Positions 35,726 through 47,837 of a DNA stretch of 64,000 nt are shown piece by piece; positions within the stretch are counted from its first letter, which is position 1, and every line of letters starts with the position of its first letter. Location: the NCBI GenBank assembly GCA_009760855.2, contig WPIO01000009.1, positions 7,417,001 through 7,481,000 on the forward strand, in the 5' to 3' direction. The notes beneath the pieces were generated by a model. That model saw nothing but the letters and a program-made list of their open reading frames with translations. It searched no databases and was not told where the DNA came from. Position numbers and translations under genes: made by a program. The stretch is from Cristatella mucedo. Its lineage: Eukaryota; Bryozoa; Phylactolaemata; Cristatellidae.

Positions 35726-37189
35726 GCTGGCTATTCAGAAGCATAACGGCACGCTCAAGCCCCATATACACACACGGTCTTGAAATGGGCCGACAGCCTT
35801 ACTATGTTGCTAACAGCAGCGCTACTTTTCGGCAGCCGCTATGCGCTACTAATAGGCCCATACAAAACGCATGCAGTTTTGTTTAAACTACCTTTGTACA
35901 TAGCACTCCACAGCTGCGATGGCAATCAATGCGAGCTCGTTCGGATGTAGTGCGAAAGACAACGGGACCGCAGAGCAGGAGCCGCAACTTGTTTTCCCGC
36001 CATCGGCAGCGGGGCGCGCGCCAACGACCCGGTACACGTGACCGGTAGCTTGGGCTGTTAATAGTATAGCAGAGGAAGCTACGGGCTGGCAAAGAATAAT
36101 ATTTCATTTTTGCACTCGTCGATGAACTTTGCCCAATATAATTGGCATGATTGAGATAAGTCATCTAATAAGCGAGATTCATCTCGATCTCCCATATCTA
36201 TGGCGGTCTTACCTAGGAGGCGGGGCTTTCGAGCTCCCAGCTGCTAGCGACCGTAGGGTGCCCTGCTAGGATGCAACCGTTGGGCGCCCTCTCAGCCGTG
36301 CTGTTCAAGAGTCTCCGAATCTGACGAGAGCCATAGGCTGCTAGCACTGAGTAGGGCTGCTTAAGACATCACCTGGCGCAACGTTTCAGCTGCATGCGGT
36401 GGCAGCGAGACAGCAATGTGGATTGTCTGCAGCGATCTCGCGAGCTCTTGGAGTTACCGACGATCTGAAGCAATCGCCTGCGTATGGAGCTACCTCGATC
36501 AACGTGTTCAGTTCAGGCTTTATCTGGGTCTTCCGTGAATTATGGTCGCAGGCCACGGCATCTTGGATTTTCTGGCGCTTTAAGCGAACCTTCGAGGTGT
36601 GTGTTGCTATTATTTGTGGACATGCCGGCCGCTCGGGTATACCTTGTACAATACACGGAGGAATGTATTTTCGACGTTGGCAGCCCAGCATGTCTTTTGA
36701 CTTTCCTGAGATCGCAGCAGTTTTCGGCTTGGCAGCGATGCAGGAGAATGTCGGTACTGCTTGCAATGAGTACTGCACGGAAAAGTTGACTGGACTCCGG
36801 CTTTTGCTTGCCGACTTGCCGATACATCAACGCTAGGACTTAAACGCGTCTGACTCCTAAAAACCACTCTCCCTCTCTCGTAGAGATAGCCCAAGTGACA
36901 GCCCTTTGGGGCAGTGAACATTGAAAGGCAACTGGATAATCGAGCCCCGAGCAAACGTCGACTAGTGCCAAAGCATTTTGGTCTGATATCAATTGGAAGA
37001 ATTCGTAGTGGGTAATTCAACCAAAAGAGCAGGTGTGCCAGTGTAAGCCTGCGCATGCACGAATGCATTGCTTGCGTATCGGCATCTCCAATATTTTGTG
37101 GCTGAATTGTAGAGGTACGCCCTCTATGGTAGTCTCGAACGCCATTTGGTAGGATTCGTCGTGATTTCTATCGTTTCCTTATCGTACGT
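35726..37189. other. GC-richer unassigned region
   Basis: Overlapping open frames on both strands at 36,390-37,068 reflect higher GC. One plus-strand start at 36,622 reads MPAARVYLVQYTEECIFDV, an aromatic/acidic pattern seen at the start of some chromatin-associated proteins, but no donor or second exon was found. No known repeat was seen here. Confidence 0.35.
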
Positions 37190-37527
37190 ATTGTAGCGTT
37201 TAAATCTATTTTAAGGCTTTGGAACAATCCCCAATCCTCTCACCGGTCTACGTATCGTACAGCCCGCTTTTCTAACTCAAATCGCAAATCGCTGTGCCTC
37301 GAGCAGCCTCAAATCCTTAGAAGAGCCGCACCTTCAGTTCGTATGCTCCCGAAGCCGAGTGCTCACTCTCAACTGACGTCGAGACATCCCCTGGCTTGAC
37401 GACATTTAAAAAAAAGCTAGAATGCACTCTTTTCTAGCACCATCCGGTGGGTCCATGTATTTCTTCCTTTGTGTGCACATACGTGCCGACATTGTGCATA
37501 TTATCACTAACCGTATTTTAAATGTTG
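37190..37527 (+). mobile_element. LINE-B 3' region, left part, split by a SINE
   Basis: Degenerate LINE-B coding end (words equivalent to SYAPK, LTTFKKK) and the start of the 3' UTR. It continues at 37,675 after a SINE-A insertion. Confidence 0.65.
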
Positions 37528-37529
37528 GT

Positions 37530-37672
37530 GAGCCGTGGCATCACACTAGGTAAGGCGGTTGCTCTTCATGATCTCGGTCCCGAGGTCGGGGGGTTCGAAT
37601 CCTGCGGTGGTGATAGCGTTCAAAGCTCTTCTTTCGCTATATAAAATGAGGCTCTTAAAAATCAGCTAGTAT
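37530..37672 (+). mobile_element. SINE-A inserted in LINE-B
   Basis: Box-A side actaggtaaggcggttgc and box B gggttcgaatcctgc are clear. About 30 bases of the body are deleted after ctgcggtgg. The LINE-B 3' UTR resumes immediately after ctagtatatg. Confidence 0.8.
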
Positions 37673-37674
37673 AT

Positions 37675-37822
37675 GTTGAGAGTGTGCATGCTACCTTTAA
37701 CCGTACTACGCCTGTTGGCAACGTGCACGTTACTACTAATCGCTTGATCATGCTTCCTCAACATCATGCGTTGAGACCCTAAAAAGAGATTAAGTTCTCT
37801 TTGGCTGTTTCTAAATAAATCA
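37675..37822 (+). mobile_element. LINE-B 3' region, right part
   Basis: Continuation of the 37,190 copy: gtgtgcatgctacc, the catgctt region and an eroded tail (aaaagagattaagttctctt). Confidence 0.6.
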
Positions 37823-38121
37823 TAGCACCACTTTAGATCCTGCCAGGTCTTGCCACTATGATGGAATATTTCCCCCACCCATATAGTGGGCTTGGACGTG
37901 CATGTTTGCAGCAGGAGTAGCGTCTTTTTTATAGTATCCGATAGGTATAAAGTTGTTCACTGCTGAGCTGTTTTCCATTGATAAAATAGCACATTCAGTT
38001 GACCAATTGTATACAGGTATACTGCTCCCGTTAATGCTAGCAAAGCTGTCATTGAGTATACAGGTATATCTACATTTACAGACGTGTCTGCTTCTCAATG
38101 ATCGTGTGCATACATATAACG

Positions 38122-38247
38122 CAATGTATCTCCGTCTGTAACTCCACCAAGACTCTGTGGGAGTTACTCACGAAAGTTTTGTATAGCGAACTCACAGCCT
38201 AGGCGGCTTTCGGTACGAATTCTGAAGCCGACAGACTTCAGCTCGTC
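38122..38247 (-). mobile_element. LINE-A 3' tail fragment
   Basis: Reverse orientation: aatgtatctccgtctgtaac, aactcacagcctaggcggct, truncated after about 125 bp. Confidence 0.75.
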
Positions 38248-39110
38248 CTATTAATTTTTCCAGATCTGAATATGTCCTGGACTCGGGGTAGAACACAAAA
38301 CACGTGCCATGGAAAGCACGTGCAAAATTAGTATACTGCATGTGTAACTAACACAAATGACAAGTATGACAATATTTATTTACGGGGCGAATGCACACTG
38401 TGAGCTTTTAGGCTGTAAGAGAAAAGCAAGCCAGTCACCAATCGCTTCATATTTCTGAATATTTGGCTTATCTTTTTTCGAACTGCACCTCTGCACCAAA
38501 ACAGAAGGTCATATTGCATTTAGCGATCAATTCACAGCTATTTCTTGAAAGCTGGTTATCGCCGACCGAGCAGTGGTGTACTGCCATCGAAAGCATTTTA
38601 TCTGGAGATTCGTTGTGCTGAAGCTGTTGGTAAAGATTGGAGGCTTCGTACGGGCAAATTTACGGCAAAGTTCTCAATCTACGTTCGGCACTGAAGGTCG
38701 GGAGGTAGCGAGGCCTTTGCAGCGACTCGATTCAGGTCCACCTTCGTGTTCACCTGAGAAATGGCTAGACGCAACAGGTAGGTATCAGAGTGGTGAATTA
38801 TAGCTAAGAGTAAGTCGAGAAAAATTGAGACTTATGGTTAACAGTAAATGTCGAGAAAAAATTAAGGTTAGCCAAACAATCAGAAAAAACTGAGATTAGC
38901 CAAATGATCGAACAATAAATCGTGCTACTTTTCAAGACAAATAGGGTTTCAGTTTTGAGGATTCCACGTAAAAGGAAAGCATTAAAAAAATGCGAAAACC
39001 GTGTCTAACCCAGAAGTAAACCGGAAGCTACATGTTTACAAGCAAACAATTCCTTGATCTCTTGCCTCATTTACGACTTGAGTCTTAGCTTGTTGAACCT
39101 GGGAACATCG
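38248..39110. other. unassigned intergenic DNA
   Basis: Nothing recognised. The short plus-strand frame at 38,573-38,803 has no family features. Confidence 0.4.
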
Positions 39111-39114
39111 GCTC

Positions 39115-39262
39115 ATGACCCTGATGGCCCAGGAGGTAATGTGTTCGCTCTTCACGACTGAAGCCTAGGGTTCGAATTGTTGGCGATCCTTTATTGCCAA
39201 CTGCAAGTGGTGGCGATAGCCATTAAGGTTATTCTTCCGCTATACAATGAGCTAGTTAAGTT
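39115..39262 (+). mobile_element. SINE-A copy, diverged
   Basis: Body gccaactgcaagtggtggcg, cgctatacaatgag and a decayed box B (agggttcgaattg) are visible. The head is weakly conserved. Confidence 0.65.
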
Positions 39263-39539
39263 ACCTAACATTATCATTAAATGCTTTCAGCTTGTGGTGG
39301 AACACGCTTGCGACTTTGGAGCAGCTTCATTTACAGTCTAGCTCGGTGACTGGTAAGCTCCATAACTCGGCCAATACTTGACGGATTAACGTGCAATTTG
39401 AAGTGTAAGTTCAGCACTGCTGGCGAACAACTGCAGGAGCTCGTTTATGATTTGGGTTGGATAAGTTTTGCGATACGTGTCATTAAACGTCCCAGAATTG
39501 TAGGCTCTGCAATTATTGAAATTTATGTGTAGCTTTTCG

Positions 39540-39637
39540 ATCATTGACATTTATGAGTAGCTTCTACTTTACTTCCGAGTAAGCCATGATCATTGACATT
39601 TATGAGTAGCTTCTATTCTACAATCGAGTAAGCCACG
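39540..39637. repeat. 49-bp tandem duplication
   Basis: Two units share atcattgacatttatgagta and cgagtaagcca. A third degenerate partial unit (aatttatgtgtagctttt) lies just upstream. Confidence 0.85.
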
Positions 39638-39647
39638 TGATGAAAGT

Positions 39648-39800
39648 CCGTCAGTAATTCCACAAAGACTATGTGGGTATTACATGGGCGAGTTCTGTAT
39701 ACCGAACTAACAGCCTAAGCGGCCTTCGGTTGGCATTCGGTAGCTAACAGACCGTCTCACGAAGCAAAGAGAAAGAAGTCAGAAGCCACAGTTGTCTTAA
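39648..39800 (-). mobile_element. LINE-A 3' end fragment
   Basis: Reverse orientation: gactatgtgggtattacatg, aacagcctaagcggcc and ggcattcggtagctaacaga. It is about 150 bp long and lacks the terminal tail. Confidence 0.7.
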
Positions 39801-41165
39801 TCGTTTTAATGTTCTCCTTTTATTTGGAAATCGTCAAAACTAGAGATCCCATTTCAAACATGTTTGTCTTTTGAAAGGTATCCTAAACAATTATTCAGTG
39901 GACATTATTACAAGTATTTTCTATAAGGTTACTCTAACAAACAAAGATATCACAATCGATCAATTGCTAGTGGGTGAATGGTCGATGAATTTCGGTACTT
40001 CGAATGCCTATTTTCAAATGTGACCATGCTGTAATAACGCCCGCAAGTTGACGTATGGCAGACTGCATTTCATTGATGAGTGAGGGTTGTGACGGCTGGT
40101 AGGCTAGGTTTGCATGTCATGTTTTGGGTTCATTGGGATGAGATGTAGTGCCAAGATTTTGGAGTAACTCCAGAACCCGCTGAAGCAGGCTAAGTGAAAC
40201 ACTCCGCCGTTGAGCAAAACTATGCACTGCTTAGTATCATCCAACTACAGCTGGGGTCTTATTTCACAGTCCTGGCAGCCTGAACGAGTCCTTGGCCCAC
40301 TGTCACAGTCTCCCTTGGGCAAGGAGCAGGTTTGCGTCTCGATAGTGATTGCATAATCACTGTTGCTGCTCATCTGTGAATGTCTTCGGCCTGGAAGTTA
40401 GCAATGAAATAAACGGGTGAGCAGGCAAGAAATACTTCCATCGAGTGACAGGAGATATCCTGTAGGATAAATCTCGCTTTGCTTCTACAGGATATCCCCC
40501 CGGAGTAAAAAAAATGTACTTCAAAACAAACTTTAAAAAAGCCGTTTGTCATTTCTGAGTGCATATTGACAACGATACGGCCTACTCTGCTCACAGACTG
40601 TCTGCAGAGCAATAGGTGCCGAATGCAGGCTTGATATGGTGCAACCAATAGCATTGGCTGTCCTGACACAAATACGAATTCTGTACACACATGCATGCAA
40701 GTACTGTGTGCAAAGACTAGCAAACGTGTGTACATTATAAACCAATCAGTTAAGTACAGAATGTTAAAGCCGTGCAAACCGTGTTCAGAAACACACTTGA
40801 TAGATGGCCTGCAGTATACCAGTTACCTTAACAGAGCACAAGAAAAAACACGTCTACTAAGAAAAGATAGTCATTAGATCTGCTCCAAAATGTACTCGAA
40901 TTACTGAACTAGTTCGTTTAGATCTGGTCCTACCTGCTCTGCAGACAGCAGCTGGCTCGGACCGGTCAAGGCTTCCCACGTGGGAACCGACCGAGGAGGG
41001 CCGTGCCATCCCTTCTCTGGTCAAACAGGCATGGTGGGCGGAGCCAGCTGTGCTCGAGTGTCGAGCCAGCCAGCCTCCCAGAAGCTGGGCAGGCGATGCT
41101 TCTGGCAAGCAACGGTCTTTTGCCTGCTTATAAATGTTATTTATCAGCAACTATTTCATCACTAA
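39801..41165. other. unassigned intergenic DNA
   Basis: A small inverted repeat of about 14 bp (gatatcctgtagga... / ...ctacaggatatcc) lies at 40,452-40,497. Nothing else was recognised. Confidence 0.4.
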
Positions 41166-41169
41166 CCAA

Positions 41170-41232
41170 TTGACATGCTTCCTTTTCAGCATATGCAAAG
41201 TGCCTAGAAAGAGATTCGGTTTTCTTGAGAGC
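41170..41232 (+). mobile_element. LINE-B 3' tail fragment
   Basis: The words agtgcctagaaagagattcg and ttctt-gagagc match the end of the LINE-B 3' UTR. It abuts a reverse-oriented SINE-B. Confidence 0.55.
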
Positions 41233-41238
41233 TCCACA

Positions 41239-41324
41239 AGTACCTTTATTCAGGCACTTCACATATGCTTCGGGGATCGAGCCCACGATGTCGGCCAGAC
41301 CTTGGTCGGGCGAGCACCTTAACC
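41239..41324 (-). mobile_element. SINE-B fragment
   Basis: Reverse orientation: ttattcaggcacttcacata, a box-B-like ggggatcgagcccacgatgt and gagcaccttaacc. The tail is replaced by the adjacent LINE-B fragment. Confidence 0.65.
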
Positions 41325-42197
41325 AGGAGTGTGACACGGACAAGATGCACATAGGTGTTGTTTATCCCTGTTTTTGAGGTGTTAAATTCATGAACTAGCT
41401 CACAGCAAATCACCCAGGGCTAATTGCACTAAGCAAATCTTATAGTGCCTGCACCTTCGAGTTTACCAAGGGATCAAGAGAGTCGCTCTTGCCTGTCGGA
41501 AGTAAACTTTATCTGCTCTTGTTCATCCACAGCTTTCAGGCACCTCAAATACACCGGCAGAGAAACATACAAACTTACTAGCATCTATAGCAGTACAACT
41601 TGAGATTACATGCAGTGAGGAACAGCTGGACTCTGAGTGTTTCAAATGTGCTCAGTTCAGGGGATGCCGTGATGAGTTACCGGCCTTCGGTGCAGTAATT
41701 GAAGGCCAAATATTTTCCCCAAGAGATCCAAGGTTAGTTAGAGGCACAGCTAACAGACTACAGTCAGAGAAGCAGGCACGATGCCAAGCCTATTTAGGAG
41801 GTATTTCGAATAGGCAAACTAAGCAAACAAATAGAGGGACCCAAAAGAGAGTGACAGAACCAAGCAATGTGGCAGCTGCTACGAATACCACAGACACCTA
41901 GTAAGCCAGCAGTTGCTAGTTTGCATGCTTCTGTAGGTAAACACTTCATTTTTGGAACGAGCATTGCAAGCCCTGTATATCTAAATACAAGCTTTTCATG
42001 ATTGGCCGATGACAATACAATCTTTTCTATTAGTGAAAAAGCAATATCCTTACAATGTTCACAAACAAAATTGTGGCATAATGATTGCTGCACCTTCATG
42101 CTCATGCAACAGCAGCAGCAGTGCCACCCCATGCCAGCAGCCAAGTGCATGAACTCATATGTAGATCTTAAGCAAAGGTATACAAAGCCTAGCTCAA

Positions 42198-42332
42198 GGA
42201 TAAGGTACTTGCTCTTCACGACCCAGATCGTGGGTTGGAGTTGGGCGATCCTCTATGTCCACTGCAAGTGGTAGTGACAGCCGTTAAGGCTCTTCTGCCA
42301 CTATATAAATGAGGCTGTTGAATAAGCTAACG
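42198..42332 (+). mobile_element. SINE-A copy, diverged
   Basis: Box-A side aaggtacttgctcttcacga, a weakened box B, body ccactgcaagtggtagtgac and tail gaggctgttgaataagctaa. Confidence 0.7.
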
Positions 42333-42503
42333 AAAATTGTTTCAGAGGAAACCTAGCTACCAGGCTGCTTAACTTGACAGGCTCTTAGGCATACTATGCA
42401 CAACATGAACACACTGATTGCACACAGGTAACCAGATTAAATATCCCACTACACATATATACACACTAAGTTCTACCAAAATAAATGCTAATATAAAAAG
42501 GCC

Positions 42504-42509
42504 TTTATT
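42504..42509 (-). terminator. poly(A) signal of MRPL10
   Basis: Plus-strand TTTATT reads AATAAA on minus, about 217 bases after the MRPL10 stop codon. Confidence 0.55.
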
Positions 42510-42725
42510 CCAATAGCACCGCACTGTTTCTGGTATGTAAAATCCTACATTTCCACCAAAAGTATAACTGTAATTAGGCTTAACATCCAGGCAATGGCCT
42601 AAGCAATCTGATGCAGATAAGCTATTACAAGTGAGATCCAAGTACTTGCAGCATCAGCTAATATTGGTACTATACTGGCAGCACACACCTAGTTGCTTAC
42701 GGTTCTCGTTTATACAACAATGCTT

Positions 42726-43484
42726 TTAAATATCCTTCGCAGCGTCGGATCCAGCTTGTCGACTGTGCTCTGCCAGCAAAGATGCCAGTGTCATCTGGTG
42801 ATGCTGGAGTAGCAGCGACGGCTTTGCGATAGCTCCATTCAGGATTCCAACCAATTCGCCTAGAAGATGGGACTTATCTGGAAGCTTAGTGTACCTCTCA
42901 AGATCTGCCCGGCTGAGTATCTGATTATGCACGACACCGCCTAACAGTGAAATCTCCGGAGACTTCCTAGCCATTTCGACCAGGAGCTTCGTTTTCGTAA
43001 AGTCCGGTGAAACAATCAGTAAATTGTGGCTAATGAAAAGAGGAGCTAGATTAGCCCACTTTGTGTCCTGGAGCGCCTTCTGTACGACAGCGTTAGACAT
43101 GACTCGCACAGTGAAACCGGCCTTGGAATACATCACCTTCAGCAGCCTGGCCGTGTTAGCGCTCATCGGCATTCTATGGCAGACACCAATGACGCCACTT
43201 TGATTTTCTTCGAAAATGTTTCGAGCGAACCTGATTAGGAACTGCTCGTATTTGGAAGTATCTCGCTCTTTCTCGAACAGACTGGCTCGGCGAGTGCAGG
43301 TTTCTGCCGGGAGCTTAACGACGGGCAAGTATACGGGCTTCGTCACCTCCACGAGTATCCTGCGCTCCAGAGGGCCAGGCTTTGGATGCTTGATGTTAAT
43401 TTTGCTTCTCATCCGTACCGAAGGACGACATCCATAAAAAGGCTGCAACAGATGACGGGTCAACTGCGCACAGACGGCAGCCAT
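42726..43484 (-). CDS. MRPL10: mitochondrial ribosomal protein L10 (uL10m), intronless
   Basis: A component of the large mitochondrial ribosomal subunit: it forms the base of the stalk that binds bL12m dimers and recruits translation factors in the matrix. The 252-residue frame matches the family length (about 260). The basic N-terminus, with Arg/Lys and few acidic residues in the first 30 positions (HPKPGPLERRI nearby), fits a mitochondrial targeting peptide. Family segments include VYLPVVKLP, SLFEKERD, QSGVIGVCHRMPMS, WANLAPLFISHNLLIVSPD and ISLLGGVVHNQILSRADLERY, ending in a variable tail after LGELVGILNGAI. The start ATG is the first in frame. The absence of introns contrasts with the heavily split neighbours; a processed copy is possible, but no poly(A) tail or disablement is seen, so it is probably the functional gene. 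Confidence 0.93.
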   Translation of the reverse strand: MAAVCAQLTRHLLQPFYGCRPSVRMRSKINIKHPKPGPLERRILVEVTKPVYLPVVKLPAETCTRRASLFEKERDTSKYEQFLIRFARNIFEENQSGVIGVCHRMPMSANTARLLKVMYSKAGFTVRVMSNAVVQKALQDTKWANLAPLFISHNLLIVSPDFTKTKLLVEMARKSPEISLLGGVVHNQILSRADLERYTKLPDKSHLLGELVGILNGAIAKPSLLLQHHQMTLASLLAEHSRQAGSDAAKDI

Positions 43485-44141
43485 TGCGAATGCCCGCCGG
43501 TGAGGAGGGTGAAGGCCGCAAAGACCGATGAATTACGGGTGGTTAAAATACCTGTCCTCACTAAAACAGGTGATCTTTTCAAGTATTTGCACATAATTTA
43601 AATAAGAATATAAACATTCTAAACGGATAATGTAAGCTCCGCGTAAGATATCCTGTCTCGCCTGCGTTCGAGAAGTGTCCCTCCCCTTTATGGGGCAAAT
43701 AGTAAAAATGAAAGGTACCCGAAAGTTGCACAACACTCTCCCCTGACGAACGAAATATACACATCTTCATGGTCTGTCACGGGAGTTAAACGCTGACTTC
43801 AAAGACTGTTAGCGTTAGCAGATTCTATACAAACTTCCTGAAGCGATGAATTTGAAGAAGGTAAGAATACGGTCGAGCGAGATCGGATGAAACGCCTCCA
43901 AATAAATTTCATGGCTTTCTTCAGTGTTGGCGATTCCAAAGGTCCGTCCTTTGATCCTTACCAGATGTATTCTGCTTGCAGAACTGCGTCTCCAATTTCT
44001 CCACCGCCTTCTGCAATACCAGAACCACAACAGAGTTGTACACAATTTGTACAATAAGCTTTTATCTAACGTCGTTTTGTCGAACTGCAGAAGCCGCCGT
44101 TTCCTGTAATCTTTTCTGATGGGATCGCCATACTTAACCAT

Positions 44142-44513
<372 letters not shown>

Positions 44514-44880
44514 TGAACTTTGATAACCTTTTTCTGACGACGGTTGACATGTGCGGTTTGCCTGTCGCTAAAAATATTCAAACTCAAGAATTGATAACAG
44601 ATATGGGCACTTCAAAGGTGAGCTAATGAAGTGCGGAACGGCAAGGTGAGTCGGTCTTAAATCGGCACAAGATCACCTTGCTTTTAGCCAGCAGTATATA
44701 TTGAAACGTCATCGTGCTCCGCTTATGCGTGTTGAAACGGTACATCTATCTTATCTCGCTCATTTATTTGATCGTCTTCCTTTCCAGAATTTTGACAGTG
44801 CTGATAAAGATATTTATTTCTCTCAGGCTTATAGACAAAGATTATGCTATTATTGCACTGGGGCAGCTCTCAGGTTAGCC
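44514..44880 (+). other. two possible exons of an unrecognised gene
   Basis: Immediately right of the SINE-B, frame 44,514-44,619 reads NFDNLFLTTVDMCGLP and AKNIQTQELITDMGTSK before a donor-like AAG|gtgagc. After ttgcttttag, frame 44,693-44,876 reads on to HLSYLAHLFDRLPFQNF and IYFSQAYRQRLCYYC before CAG|gttagc. The phases (0, then 2) do not match, so a missing exon or decay must be assumed. The A/T-rich codon choice differs from DNMT1. I do not recognise the protein. It may be a gene fragment truncated by the SINE insertion. Confidence 0.3.
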
Positions 44881-44954
44881 GCAATGCGAGCCCTTGCGTT
44901 TGTGGGTTCGACTAGGGCGTCTAGTACAGACCAAGCTCCTGGTCCACCTAGCTC

Positions 44955-45120
44955 AGATTAGAATGGAGCTCTGTGCAGGCGATGCGGTTAGGAGATGGAC
45001 CGACTAACGTACTTGCCATAGTGGGCTCAACAAGCACACCGGGTGTAAACCCGCTAAAGTAAGAATGAAGCCTGGTGCTGACGATGTGGTCAGGATGTGC
45101 ACCGACTAATGTGCTTAAGT
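44955..45120. repeat. imperfect tandem duplication
   Basis: Two related blocks (tagaatggagctctgtgcag... and taagaatgaagcctggtgct...) about 110 bp apart share gcgatg-ggt-agga and caccgacta-cgtact. Confidence 0.55.
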
Positions 45121-45769
45121 AGAACTACGCGCGAGATCAGGAGTTTAGAGGAGAGAGAGAATATAACGGGACGACTGAGAGAGCTCGAAGCAGCAGCTTC
45201 CGTAGTCGACGCGAGACTACGCTTCGAGAGCACGAGAGACGAACCTCCGGCGACGCGAACAGCAGAGTCGGGACCATCGCCAGCGATGCGCGCATAGGGT
45301 AGTTATTATACTCAGGCTTCGGGAGTTCTCGCATTTAACTCCGTCGGTCCGGTGCGCACCGCGTAAAGCGCTTGTGCCGGCGCGTAACCGCTACTAACAG
45401 GCCCACAATAAACTGTCGTTTTTGGCTCCCAGTTGTGGCCGCTTGTGTTTTAACCGCACAGCAGCGCTGCATCACACAGTCCACCGGTAGAGAACCGGGG
45501 GACGAGCAGCAAATCACTCCGCGGTTACATTATCGCAATTTATTATTCTTATTATATCAGCTGAATTACTACAGCCCAAGAGATTCTAGTGGTTCCTAAA
45601 TTATGACCTATAAGAATTGGATGTTCCTGTGTCTTTACTTTAATATCACCCATAATGAGAAAAGGTCGATTTCTTGCACACAGAATCTTTAATATTAGCA
45701 GCATGCAATTATCAGCCACGCTATGCTTTTGAAGGATGCTCACATGAACGAGCGATGGCTCAGAGGCTA

Positions 45770-45975
45770 AATGTAATTTAATGTATCTCCGTCTGTAACT
45801 CCACGAAGCCGTATAGATTATGTGGGTGTTACGCAGGGCAGTTTTGCATGGCGCACTCACAGCCTACGCGGCTTTCGGTAGGCATTCGGTAGCCAGCAGA
45901 CTTCGCCAGGCAAAGAAAAGAAAGTGAGAAGCGTAGCTGAGTCAAGAGAGCAGTTAAGGTGGAAAGCGAAACTAC
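45770..45975 (-). mobile_element. LINE-A 3' end
   Basis: Reverse orientation: aatgtatctccgtctgtaac, cgcactcacagcctacgcgg, ggcattcggtagccagcaga and agagcagttaaggtgg. It is about 205 bp long. Confidence 0.8.
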
Positions 45976-46447
45976 GTCGCCCCTTGATCAAAAGATCGTG
46001 CGTGTATACAAAAGCAACTGAGACTTGCAGCACTGGTGAGCTATCCACTTAAGCCGAGTGCATTCATAGCTCAAGCCAAGCCCGAATGCCATGCCTGTCG
46101 ATCATGCCTCGAATTGCACGTCTGGACCTGAAAAATCGCTATTTAAGCCTTTATGTGGCTCGACGCTCCAACATCAAGCGAGTGACGGTACGGAAACACT
46201 GAGAACGTCAAAGGACACTGTGCATTTGAGCTCGCAGCACGACGGCTCACGTGACCGTGCTCTCCTGCGCCCGCGTTCCCACTGCCCCTTCTCTGCAGGC
46301 CGTGACTCACCCTCAATCACAACGTAAACTCATAAAACCTTAAAGCCAGACGAGGCAGCGCCAGACGATAGCACTTGTTTCAGAAGATTAATTTTACTTC
46401 CTACCTGCTTCCTGCCTACTCGAGTCTACATAATGAGAATATATATA

Positions 46448-46980
46448 TAATAATAGCACACTTGATAGAGTGCTCTCAGAGAACTCAGTCTCTTTCTAGG
46501 CACTTTACATTTGCTGCAAAGGAAACACGATTGAATGGTTAGTGGTAGCACGCTTAATAAACAACAAGAATAACACGTTTATGGGTAACATGCACAGGGT
46601 CAGCTTGCAAGTGTCAGTAGTGGCAGCATGCACAATGTCAGCACGCATGAGCGCATAAAGGTCGAATCACAGGGACCCACTAAATGCTGTGATAAATAGG
46701 TGCGTTTTTAATTTCTTTTAAAATGTGATCAAGTCAGGGGATGTCGTGACGGAAGTCAGGAGTGAGTTCCATGCTTTGAGAGCATATGAACTAAATGCAC
46801 GGTCTCCAAAGAACGTGAGGTTTATGCGAGGTATAGGTAAACAATTAAATTCTGAAAAGCGAGTGTAACGATGCTTAGCCAAGTGGGGAATTATATGCTC
46901 CAGCATACCTTAGCCGAAGAATGAACCTAAAAGTGCGACCTAAAAGTGAGCGACAAAACTTTGAAGTCGTCTTTACTTCG
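46448..46980 (-). mobile_element. LINE-B 3' end with reverse transcriptase tail
   Basis: Reverse orientation: TAA-type tail, 3' UTR and about 250 bp of the C-terminal coding end. On minus this gives LEHIIPHLAKHRYTRFSE and FGDRAFSSYALKAWNSLL, closely related to the 16,635 copy. Confidence 0.85.
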
Positions 46981-47837
46981 GTCTTCCTTTTTGTATAAGG
47001 TTTAGACGGCAATCTTGCTCCAAGTTTATCTTCCTACCCGCTCCATCCACCGAGAGTTCACGGGAACATTACTTTTGTTAAGGAGGTCGGAAATGGCCCT
47101 CCGTAATGCACGTCCCAGTGAATTAGATTTAGCAGCCAATTTTTTGTGTGTTTTGACGTTTATGTTTTGTTTTTATGTTATGGACTTGACACCTGCAACA
47201 TACTACGCCATACATCTCGGCCATGTACCCATGCAAGGGCTACGTACAAGAGTTACAGTATTTCTCTACGGCCGCAATTTGCTAACGCAATTACCGGTAG
47301 AATGAAATCTGTCCGCTATAGCAGTTACCGCTCACCGCCTCGTAACATGACTTTAGTTCGCCGAGCTCAGAGCGTGCAATAATTAGGGAAGCGCTTGGAA
47401 GGCATCGATGATTTTGCAGGTCCAGTCCACCGTTCCTTTCAATGAAATGCCGTAGGTGTGGCATGAATGGCACCTACGGTGAGTCGCTCGCTAGAGCCTG
47501 GTTTAGATGGCGCGTCTTGATTTGGCGCAAATTCAGCAGTCAAATGCCGTTCTACTTCTTCGGTCAAGACGCTGGCAAGACTCGGGCAAGTGACCAATCA
47601 TAGGCGCCGTTTCAGGCCGCGCCTAGCGCATTTCGTTGAAAGAGTGTTGGTCCACTAAACCTGTAAAATCGCCGTTGCGCTCCACGCGAGTCCCTGTTTT
47701 GGTACACACTAAGTTCAATAATCAGATTTTGAGGCGGCGAGCGGTAAATGCTACAGACTAAAGGCTAAAGACTGCCGTCTAAACCTCCTACAATAAGGAA
47801 GACTCGGTAAGAATAGTAAGAGTCGGTAGGGAGGTCT

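Noticed and set aside
42369-42641. Hydrophobic 90-residue minus frame downstream of MRPL10
   Set aside because: It overlaps the likely MRPL10 3' UTR and poly(A) signal and has no family features.
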